From CAZJNX01 sp964547415 (GTDB taxonomy: Bacteria; Pseudomonadota; Alphaproteobacteria; Rhizobiales; Amorphaceae), in NCBI GenBank assembly GCA_964547415.1, contig CAZJNX010000120.1, forward strand, positions 1 through 14,759: a stretch of 14,759 nt of DNA, given 5' to 3'. How positions within the stretch are numbered: the first letter of the stretch is position 1; each line of letters begins with the position of its first letter. A program made the position numbers and the translations under genes. Below, one piece after another: positions 1 to 5,691 of this stretch. The notes under the pieces were generated by a model. The model was given only the letters and a program-made list of their open reading frames with translations. It was not told where the DNA came from and made no database searches.

Positions 1-1
1 C

Positions 2-664
2 ACCCAGGTCATCCCGCGGGACCGGCACGCCTTCTTCTTCTCGGTGCTCGCCGTCGTCGCCTCCTCGGTGGAGCGGCTCGCCACCGAGATCCGCCACCTG
101 CAACGGACGGAGGTGCTCGAGGCCGAGGAGTACTTCGCCGAGGGGCAGAAGGGCTCGTCCGCCATGCCCCACAAGCGCAACCCGGTGCTGACGGAGAACC
201 TCACGGGCCTTGCCCGCATGGTGCGCGCCTACGCGATCCCCGCCCTCGAGAACGTGGCGCTGTGGCACGAGCGGGACATCTCCCACTCCTCGGTCGAGCG
301 CTTCGTGGGGCCCGATGCCACGATCACCCTCGACTTCGCCCTCGCGCGGCTCACCGGCGTCGTGGACAGGCTCGTCGTCTATCCGGAGCGGATGCGCCGG
401 AACCTCGACCTCCTCGGCGGCCTCGTCCACTCCCAGCGGGTGCTCCTCGCCCTCACCCAGAAGGGCGTCTCGCGGGAGGACGCCTATCGCCTGGTCCAGC
501 GCAACGCCATGCCGGTCTGGCAGGGCAAGGGGGACTTCCTGGAGCTGCTGTCGGCCGATCCGGAGGTGACGGCGGCCCTGTCGCCCGACGACCTGAAGCG
601 CCTGTTCGACCTCGACCACCACCTCGCCCACGTGGACGCCGTCTTCGCCCGCGTGTTCGGCTGA
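2..664 (+). CDS. purB: Adenylosuccinate lyase, C-terminal part (5' end outside window)
   Basis: Adenylosuccinate lyase acts twice in purine synthesis: it cleaves SAICAR to AICAR plus fumarate, and adenylosuccinate to AMP plus fumarate. The frame is open from base 2, so the N-terminal half of the gene lies off the left edge; about 220 residues are visible. The fumarate lyase superfamily signature GSSAMPHKRNP is encoded at about 153-185. In the family this loop carries a catalytic serine and closes over the active site. Downstream are WHERDISHSS, typical of bacterial PurB, and a helical C-terminal region ending VFARVFG. The stop at 662-664 is followed after 17 bases by a DUF427 gene on the same strand, so the two may be co-transcribed. 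The signature plus the WHERDISHSS motif separate it from fumarase, argininosuccinate lyase and aspartase. No frameshift or missing motif is seen in the visible part. Confidence 0.95.
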   Translation, partial: TQVIPRDRHAFFFSVLAVVASSVERLATEIRHLQRTEVLEAEEYFAEGQKGSSAMPHKRNPVLTENLTGLARMVRAYAIPALENVALWHERDISHSSVERFVGPDATITLDFALARLTGVVDRLVVYPERMRRNLDLLGGLVHSQRVLLALTQKGVSREDAYRLVQRNAMPVWQGKGDFLELLSADPEVTAALSPDDLKRLFDLDHHLAHVDAVFARVFG

Positions 665-681
665 CCCCGCGGAGGGCCCCC

Positions 682-1260
682 GTGCAGATCCCCGACAAGG
701 ACCGTCTCCTCAGCCTCGCGAAGGCCCATCGCTCCGGCTGGGACCCCGCGTTCCGTCCGCCGCAGGCGCGGGCGGCGGGCCCGGGGGAGGAATCGGTGTG
801 GGATTTTCCCCGCCCGCCGCGGGTGGAGCCGGTGAGCCGCCGTCTCAAGGTGCTTTTCGCCGGCACGGTGGTGGCCGAGACGGCGCGGGGCCGGCGCGTC
901 CTCGAGACCGCGGGCGCGCCCGTCTACCATTTCCCGCCGGAGGATGTCAGGACCGACCTCCTGGTGCCGACCGGGCGGGTGACGGTGTGCGAGTGGAAGG
1001 GGGCGGCCACCTACTTCGACCTCGTGGTGGACGGGCGCCGCTCCCGCGAGGCGGCCTACACCTACCCGGACCCGTTCGACGACCTCCCCGAGAACTACGG
1101 GCAGATCGCGGGCTGGATCGTGTTCTACGCGAACCGGGTGGACGCGGCCTACGTCGGCGACGAACAGGTGACGCCCCAGCCCGGCGGCTACTATTCGGGC
1201 TGGGTGACGGCGAACCTCGTCGGCCCCGTCAAGGGCGAGCCGGGCACCGAGGGCTGGTAG
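682..1260 (+). CDS. DUF427 domain protein
   Basis: A 192-residue cytoplasmic protein of the DUF427 family (PF04248), whose biochemical role is not established. The DUF427 core spans about residues 50-145 and shows family landmarks: VLETAGAPVYHFPPEDV, then CEWKGAATYFDLVV, and YPDPFDDL. The C-terminal part contains DEQVTPQPGGYYSGW and ends GPGTEGW-like (GEPGTEGW), as I recall for the roughly 190-residue alphaproteobacterial members. The start chosen is GTG at 682 because GGAGGG at 671-676 lies five bases upstream and the encoded N-terminus (VQIPDKDRLL, read as M) begins shortly after the purB stop. The open frame extends much further upstream only as a shadow of purB. There is no signal peptide or membrane segment. 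A link with purine synthesis is suggested only by adjacency to purB. Confidence 0.85.
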   Translation: MQIPDKDRLLSLAKAHRSGWDPAFRPPQARAAGPGEESVWDFPRPPRVEPVSRRLKVLFAGTVVAETARGRRVLETAGAPVYHFPPEDVRTDLLVPTGRVTVCEWKGAATYFDLVVDGRRSREAAYTYPDPFDDLPENYGQIAGWIVFYANRVDAAYVGDEQVTPQPGGYYSGWVTANLVGPVKGEPGTEGW

Positions 1261-1373
1261 GCCGCACCGCCGCCCGGCCGGCCCCGCTCGACGACCTGCC
1301 CGGCAGTGGCGCAGCGTCTTCGGGGCGCGGCGCCCGTGCCGGCATGGGCGGCGGGCGCTGGCCTTCGGGCGCG
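1261..1373. other. Convergent intergenic region
   Basis: This 113-base gap lies between the ends of the DUF427 gene (+) and the DUF1194 gene (-). It holds no gene. The only clear structure is an imperfect dyad at 1331-1350, which could form an 8-bp stem (one G.T pair) with a CCGG loop. It is placed where a shared terminator would be expected, but there is no T-tract. Confidence 0.5.
1331..1350. terminator. Possible bidirectional terminator hairpin
   Basis: The sequence cgcccgtg-ccgg-catgggcg forms a stem of eight pairs including one G.T wobble, between two convergent genes. No run of T follows on either strand, so if it acts at all it would be a non-canonical terminator of the sort found in very GC-rich genomes. 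The call rests on symmetry and position only; dyads are common in this base composition. Confidence 0.3.
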
Positions 1374-2087
1374 TCAGCGGACGGTGGTCGCCTCGCCGCC
1401 GCGGTCGGCGATCTCGAGGATGAGCTTGCGGCGGACGGCCCGGGCGAAGTTCTCCGGGCCGTCGGCCGTCACCACGAAGGCGCCGGGCCCGCCGATGAGG
1501 CGCGCCTCGAACTGGCCCTCGAGGTCGCCCCGGCGGGGGCGGCCCGAGCAGTAGGTGCACAGGATGGCGAGGCCGTTGACCGTGATGCCGGCGGCGACCG
1601 CCCGGTCCCGCGCCGCCTCGATGCTGGGCGGGTAGGGGTTCCAGGCGCTGTCGGCCGACAGGTCGATCACCTTGCGCAGCCCCTCGTAGGCGTTCCCCTC
1701 GATGAGCGCGATCCCCTTCTCGATGGCCGCGCCGATGGCGTTGGAGCCGAAGGTGAGGCGCGGCTCGTCCATCAGGCGGGCCCCGAAGGCGGCCGCGGTG
1801 GCCTCGTCCTCCACGATCATCCAGTCCACCACGACCTGCTGGCTGTTCTGGCTCGCCCACTCCACGTAGGTGACGGCGATCTTGCCGAGGAGCCCGCCGT
1901 CGCGGATCGCCGACAGGACGGCCGGGTCGCGCATGGCCTCGGCGTAGCCCGCCCGCTGGAAGCGGATCTCGGCGTCGTCGATGGAGCCGGATGCATCGGC
2001 GAGGAGGACGAGCTCGAGGTCCACCTCCTCCGCCGCCGCGAAGGCGGGGACGAGGGCGAGCAGCAGGGCGAGAAGGATCCGTCGCAT
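1374..2087 (-). CDS. DUF1194 secreted von Willebrand factor A-like protein
   Basis: A 237-residue exported protein of the DUF1194 family (PF06707), function unknown. Residues 1-19 are a clear Sec signal peptide: MRR, a hydrophobic core LLALLLALVPAF, and a likely cut after AAA before EEVDLE. The mature protein begins like a VWA domain: strand VDLELVLLADASGS gives the DxSxS metal-binding (MIDAS) motif at residues 31-35. Family features follow, including YVEWAS, TFGSNAIGAAIEKG, VIDLSADSAWN, VNGLAI and GGPGAFVVTADGPENFARAVRRKL. Two cysteines (177 and 180, CTYC) could pair in the periplasm. The ATG at 2087 was chosen because the signal peptide starts there and a GGAG sits about seven bases upstream; longer reading frames upstream lack plausible protein. 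It follows the T6SS operon on the same strand, 256 bases away with its own candidate promoter, so it is probably a separate unit. A ligand is not predictable. Confidence 0.85.
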   Translation of the reverse strand: MRRILLALLLALVPAFAAAEEVDLELVLLADASGSIDDAEIRFQRAGYAEAMRDPAVLSAIRDGGLLGKIAVTYVEWASQNSQQVVVDWMIVEDEATAAAFGARLMDEPRLTFGSNAIGAAIEKGIALIEGNAYEGLRKVIDLSADSAWNPYPPSIEAARDRAVAAGITVNGLAILCTYCSGRPRRGDLEGQFEARLIGGPGAFVVTADGPENFARAVRRKLILEIADRGGEATTVR

Positions 2088-2134
2088 GGGGGGCTCTCCG
2101 GTCGCGTGCCGCGGGACGCCGCGGCCGGTGCCCG

Positions 2135-2164
2135 ATTGAACCCGCCGCAGGCCGAGCCATGCAA
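2135..2164 (-). promoter_or_regulatory. Candidate promoter of the DUF1194 gene
   Basis: On the minus strand TTGCAT (2164-2159) and TTCAAT (2140-2135) are separated by 18 bases, resembling a housekeeping-sigma promoter (3 of 6 and 4 of 6 consensus matches). These are among the few AT-containing patches in the gap and would start transcription about 40 bases before the ATG at 2087. Alphaproteobacterial -10 elements are loosely conserved, so this is a positional guess supported by spacing. Confidence 0.35.
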
Positions 2165-2313
2165 GCCACGCGCCGCGCAAGAGGCAGCGACCCGTCGTCC
2201 CGCCTCGAACCGACGCGGCTCGACGGGCGGTCGCCATCGCCGCCCGCACCGCCCCACGTGCCATTCCGGTGGTGGGCACGCCCCTGCCGACATTCCGGCG
2301 CGAGCGGCGATCC

Positions 2314-2325
2314 CCGACCGGTCGG
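2314..2325 (-). terminator. Possible terminator dyad after the T6SS operon
   Basis: The perfect palindrome CCGACCGGTCGG lies 19 bases beyond the DUF4150 stop on the minus strand. It could form a short hairpin marking the end of the operon. There is no U-tract, and the perfect palindrome leaves little loop, so a protein-binding site is an equal alternative. Confidence 0.25.
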
Positions 2326-2343
2326 CCGTGCCGTGGTCCGCGG

Positions 2344-2754
2344 TCAGGGATTGATGGTGACGAACTCCTGGGACGGCTCCACGTGGACGCCGAGGGGGCA
2401 GTTGGCGTTCACCCCGTTGAGGCCCATCATGCACGTGAGGTAGGCCGCCGGCCGGCCGCCGAAGGTGGTGGTGAAGCTGCCGAGGGTGAAGCTGCCAGGC
2501 CCGCTGAACTCGCCGGAGATGATGCCGCCGAGGGTGCCCGCGTCGTCGCCTTCCGTCAGCATGACCTCGGACGTCTTCACCATCGCGGGCATGTTGGACA
2601 GAAGGACGGTGTCCGCGCAGGTCTCCGGGTTCGCCATCGCGAACTCGGCGATGTTGGGGTAGGGGATCGGCACCGGGCCTGCGGGCGTCGGCGTGTTGCA
2701 GGTGTCCGGAAAGCCCTCGGCGAGGCCCATGAGGGCGGTGGCGGCGGGGAACAT
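2344..2754 (-). CDS. DUF4150 PAAR-like T6SS spike-tip protein
   Basis: A 136-residue protein of the DUF4150 / PAAR-like family (PF13665). Such proteins are thought to cap the VgrG spike and often carry or recruit the effector. The family signature FPDTCNTPTPAGPVPIPYPNIA-type block starts near residue 15, followed by a Gly/Ser/Thr-rich beta-strand region (GTLGGIISGEFSGPGS, then TTTFGGRPAAYLTCM) and the closing VEPSQEFVTINP. It ends at the core domain, with no toxin or transmembrane extension. Canonical PAAR tips bind zinc with three His and one Cys; here only one His (124) is present, but four Cys (19, 46, 108, 119), so any metal site must differ. The start at 2754 is backed by a strong AAGGAG (minus strand, 2769-2764) nine bases upstream. 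It is the last gene of the vgrG operon, 40 bases after DUF3540. Confidence 0.88.
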   Translation of the reverse strand: MFPAATALMGLAEGFPDTCNTPTPAGPVPIPYPNIAEFAMANPETCADTVLLSNMPAMVKTSEVMLTEGDDAGTLGGIISGEFSGPGSFTLGSFTTTFGGRPAAYLTCMMGLNGVNANCPLGVHVEPSQEFVTINP

Positions 2755-2794
2755 CAGCGCGCTCTCCTTGCGTCTTCGTCGGCCGGTCGGCCGG

Positions 2795-3568
2795 TCAGCC
2801 GAGGTGGATGCGTTCGCCGCCCACCACCACGTCGCCGCGGGAGCGGACGCTGACGCGGCCCGCGTCCATGTCCACGTCGCCCGGGGCCACGAGGCGGATG
2901 GTGTCGGCGTCGATCTCGCGCTTGCCGCGCACCTTCTCCACGAGGCGGCGGCCGACGGTGAGGAGGCTGTCCACCGTCTGCCGCACCGAGCGGGCGGTGA
3001 GGGTGAGGCGGCCGAGGCCGACGCGGGCCGTCGTCGCCGAGACGGCCGCGTCCGAGGCGGTGACGGCGAGGCTTTCGGAGAAGGCCGACACCTGCCGCGC
3101 CTCCACGGCCACGCTCTCGCCCCCCCGCAGCGCGATGCCGTCGCGGGCGGCGATGACGACGCGGCCCGCGGGCGCGGCGAGGGAGAGGTCCCCGGCCGCG
3201 GCGTGGATGGTGACGGCGCGGGTCATCCGGTCCACCGTGACGAGGGGCTCCCCGTCCGCGTCCGCGACCGTGGCGTGGCGCGCCTCGACCGGCCCGGCCG
3301 GGGCAGGCGCGGCGTTCCCGTCCCGCCCGGCGAGGCGGGCGATGACGAAGAGGGCCTCGCCCGGCGTTCCGACGGCGAGCACCCGCTCGCCCGGCGAGAG
3401 CGGCCCCACGTGCTCGGCGACCTCGGCGACGGCGGTGGTCGAGACGGTCCCGCCCGCCCCGATCGGGACGGCGAGGACGGCCCGCCCTTCCCCCGCGGGG
3501 GACAGGACGGAGGCGGCGCGGGGGGCCGCGGGGGCCGGGGCGGCGTCGATGGTGCGGTGGCCGGTCAT
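2795..3568 (-). CDS. DUF3540 T6SS accessory protein
   Basis: A 257-residue protein of the DUF3540 family (PF12059), found in vgrG-linked T6SS clusters together with DUF2169 and DUF4150 genes; its molecular role is not settled. The first 40 residues are Ala/Pro-rich. Residues about 40-135 form a small domain (HVGPLSPGERVLAVGTP, ALFVIARLAG). The remainder is a series of short beta-strand units (TIHAAAGDLSLAAPAGRVVIAA onward), suggesting a beta-solenoid, and the tail runs VSVRSRGDVVVGGERIHLG, the expected family ending. The start codon at 3568 shares an ATGA with the stop of the upstream pentapeptide gene, indicating translational coupling. No signal peptide or membrane helix is present. By analogy it is likely a cytoplasmic adaptor or a component that rides with the spike. 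Confidence 0.82.
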   Translation of the reverse strand: MTGHRTIDAAPAPAAPRAASVLSPAGEGRAVLAVPIGAGGTVSTTAVAEVAEHVGPLSPGERVLAVGTPGEALFVIARLAGRDGNAAPAPAGPVEARHATVADADGEPLVTVDRMTRAVTIHAAAGDLSLAAPAGRVVIAARDGIALRGGESVAVEARQVSAFSESLAVTASDAAVSATTARVGLGRLTLTARSVRQTVDSLLTVGRRLVEKVRGKREIDADTIRLVAPGDVDMDAGRVSVRSRGDVVVGGERIHLG

Positions 3569-5691
3569 TGGTCCCTGTCGTCCTCGATCACGATGGCGTC
3601 GTCCTCCGCGTCGTCGAGCGCCCGCTTGAGGCGGGGCGGGCGCCAGGCCTCGGCGGCGGCGAGGGCCTTGTCGGTGCCGCGGGGCGCTTCCCCCGCCACG
3701 GGTTCCACGACGGAGCGCTGGTCGCACAGGCGGTGGAGGATCGCGCCGGCGAGCCGCGAGCCGGAGAAGTCGCAGGCGATGGTCTCGGCCTCGGACAGGT
3801 TCGCGCGGGACAGGTCCGAGCCGGTGAGGGCACAGGCCTCGAGGCGCACCTTCATGGCGAGGAGGCCGCGCATGTCGCAGCGGTCGAGGACGGCGTGCTC
3901 CGCCCGCGCGCCGGCGATGTTCGCCTTCGCAAGGCGCACGTGCTCGAGCCGCGCCCGGTCGAGGCGCACCCCCGGGGCGAGGACGCCGACGGCCGACACG
4001 CCGACAAGGCGCGCGCCCGAAAGGTCCGCGCCCGACAGGATCGCCGACTCGAGGACGGTGTGGTCGAACACGGTGCCCTTCAGCGATGCGCCGGACAGGC
4101 CCGCGAAGGAGAAGTCGTCCCGGGCGAAGGACAGGCCGTCGAGGACGGCGCCCTTGAGGTCCGCCCGGCGCGCGACGAGGCCGGCCACCCGCGCGGTCGA
4201 CAGGTCGATGCCGGCGGCCTTGGCGCTCGCGAGCGAGACCGCGGCGAGCGCCGCCCCCGCGAAGACCGCCCCCGCGAGGATCGCCCGGTCGAGGGCGACC
4301 CGCTCGAGACTCGCCCGGGAGAGGTCCGCGCCGGTGAGGTCGGCGTCCGAAAGGTCCACGTCCGACAGGCTCGCCTTGCGCAGGACGACCCCCGCGAGGC
4401 GCGCGGCCGGAAGGCGCGTGCCGGCGAGGACCGCCTTGTGGAGGTCCGCCCCGGAAAGGTCCGCTCCGGAGAGGTCGGCGCCCGCGAGGTCGGCCCGGCG
4501 CAGGGAGGCGCCGGACAGGTCCGTGCCCGTGAGGTCGGCGCGCGACAGGTCGCACCGGTCGACGACCGCGCCGGACAGGTCCGCGCCCGCGAGCCGCGCG
4601 TCCGCCGCGCTTGCCTCCGACAGCCACGCGCCCGACAGGTCCGCGCCCTCGAGGCGCGCCCCCGCGAGGCCGGCCCCCCGCAGGATCGCGTCGGAGAGGT
4701 CCGCGCGGGAAAGGTCCGCACCGGCGAGGTTTGCGCCGGACAGGTCCGCCTCGGAAAGGTCCGCCCCGGCAAGGGTGGCGGCGGTGAGGTCCGCGCCCGA
4801 AAGGCGCGCGCCGGAAAGGGCCGCGCCCGAAAGGTCGAGGGCGAGACGCTGGCCGGAAAGGTCTATCCCGCGGGCGTCGAGGCCGGCGACCGAGGCGAGG
4901 GCCGACAGGTCGAGGGCGAGGCCCTCGCAGGCGACGAAGCGGGCGGCCGAGAGCCGCGCGCGGGCGAGGGAAAGGTTCGGGAGGCGGCAGTCCGACACCT
5001 CGAGCCCGTCCACCGAGCCGTCCTCCAGGCTGGCGCCGCCCAGGATGGAGCCGCCGATCCGAAGGCGCGTCGCCCTCGCCCCGCCCGCGTCGAGCCGCGC
5101 GGCGTCGGAGCGGGTGATCGTCACGCGGACGAGGCTCGCCCCGCGCGCGGCCGCGCCTTCGAGGCGGCAGCGGTCGAAGGCGACGTCCTCGAGGGTGGCG
5201 CTGGCGAGCGCGGCCCCGGCGAGGTCGATGCCGTCGAAGCGGGTGGTGGCGATCCTCGCCCCGTCGAGGCGCGCGCGCACGAGGAAGGCGCCGAAGGGGA
5301 CGCCGTCGGCGAGGCGTCGCTTCATGCCCTCCACGTCGAGGAGGGGGGCGATCTCCGGCGGGACGTGCCGGTCGATCTCGGCCGGGTCGAGGGGCACGGC
5401 CGTCGGCGGCGGCCCGGCGAAGGCGCACTCCGAAAGGGTGGACTCGGACAGGTCGGCGTCCGACAGGTCGCAGGCGTCGAACAGGACGCGGCGGGCGGAC
5501 AGGCCCACGAGGACGGCGCCGGTGAGGCGGCAGCGGGAGAAGAGGACCGTGTCGAGGCGGGCGCCCGACAGGTCGAGGCCGGACAGGTCGAGCCCCGCGA
5601 AGGAGTCCTTCGCCACCGTCTCCCCGGCGGACAGGCGGCGGGCGAGGGCGGCCGCCCGCGGGTCCGTGGCGGGGGCGGCGTCGGCGGTCAT
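3565..5691 (-). CDS. Large pentapeptide-repeat protein of T6SS module
   Basis: A 708-residue protein made almost wholly of pentapeptide repeats A(D/N)LXX. A short block at residues 31-92 is split from the main array by a non-repeat spacer (93-140, containing EIDRHVPPEIAPLLDVEGMK). Residues about 141-655 keep one five-residue register, disturbed only near 256-285, which is around 103 repeats. The fold known for this family is a right-handed quadrilateral beta-helix with four repeats per turn, so this should be a long rigid rod. An acidic tail (DDAEDDAIVIEDDRDQ) closes it. The start at 5691 overlaps the upstream DUF2169 stop as ATGA, and the stop overlaps the next start in the same way. There is no signal peptide. 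In vgrG clusters such proteins are presumed adaptors or scaffolds; some pentapeptide proteins elsewhere mimic DNA and bind gyrase, for which there is no specific evidence here. Confidence 0.88.
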   Translation of the reverse strand: MTADAAPATDPRAAALARRLSAGETVAKDSFAGLDLSGLDLSGARLDTVLFSRCRLTGAVLVGLSARRVLFDACDLSDADLSESTLSECAFAGPPPTAVPLDPAEIDRHVPPEIAPLLDVEGMKRRLADGVPFGAFLVRARLDGARIATTRFDGIDLAGAALASATLEDVAFDRCRLEGAAARGASLVRVTITRSDAARLDAGGARATRLRIGGSILGGASLEDGSVDGLEVSDCRLPNLSLARARLSAARFVACEGLALDLSALASVAGLDARGIDLSGQRLALDLSGAALSGARLSGADLTAATLAGADLSEADLSGANLAGADLSRADLSDAILRGAGLAGARLEGADLSGAWLSEASAADARLAGADLSGAVVDRCDLSRADLTGTDLSGASLRRADLAGADLSGADLSGADLHKAVLAGTRLPAARLAGVVLRKASLSDVDLSDADLTGADLSRASLERVALDRAILAGAVFAGAALAAVSLASAKAAGIDLSTARVAGLVARRADLKGAVLDGLSFARDDFSFAGLSGASLKGTVFDHTVLESAILSGADLSGARLVGVSAVGVLAPGVRLDRARLEHVRLAKANIAGARAEHAVLDRCDMRGLLAMKVRLEACALTGSDLSRANLSEAETIACDFSGSRLAGAILHRLCDQRSVVEPVAGEAPRGTDKALAAAEAWRPPRLKRALDDAEDDAIVIEDDRDQ
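3727..5271 (-). repeat. Tandem pentapeptide-coding array, constant register
   Basis: This coding stretch consists of 15-base units specifying A(D/N)LXX, corresponding to residues 141-655 of the large pentapeptide protein. Units are highly similar around 4320-4860 (repeated GGTCCGCGCC-like words on the plus strand) and diverge toward both ends. The centre therefore looks like the youngest or most homogenised part of the array. Confidence 0.85.
5416..5601 (-). repeat. Short N-terminal pentapeptide block
   Basis: Residues 31-92 of the large pentapeptide protein (LDLSGLDLSGARLD through STLSECAF) form about twelve repeats. They are separated from the main array by a 40- to 50-residue Pro-rich non-repeat segment. 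This makes two solenoid sections joined by a hinge. Confidence 0.75.

Larger units (their letters stand above)
2088..2343. other. Intergenic region between T6SS module end and DUF1194
   Basis: This stretch of 256 bases has no convincing gene on either strand. Reading on the minus strand it contains, in order, a perfect 12-base palindrome (2314-2325) soon after the DUF4150 stop, two copies of the 8-mer CATTCCGG on the plus strand (2262-2269 and 2291-2298), and a promoter-like pair of hexamers (2164-2135) before the DUF1194 ribosome site. It therefore looks like a terminator-plus-promoter region separating two transcription units. Confidence 0.5.

Noticed and set aside
1374..2087. DUF1194 gene as the immunity or toxin partner of the T6SS operon
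   Set aside because: It has its own signal peptide and candidate promoter, lies 256 bases away, and belongs to a family that occurs without T6SS genes; proximity is the only link.
484..2169. A 561-codon minus-strand frame across purB, DUF427 and DUF1194
   Set aside because: Arg/Gly/Pro-rich shadow of three well-supported genes in other frames.
3727..5271. CRISPR-like or satellite repeat array
   Set aside because: The 15-base periodicity is in frame with a clear pentapeptide protein and there are no spacers.
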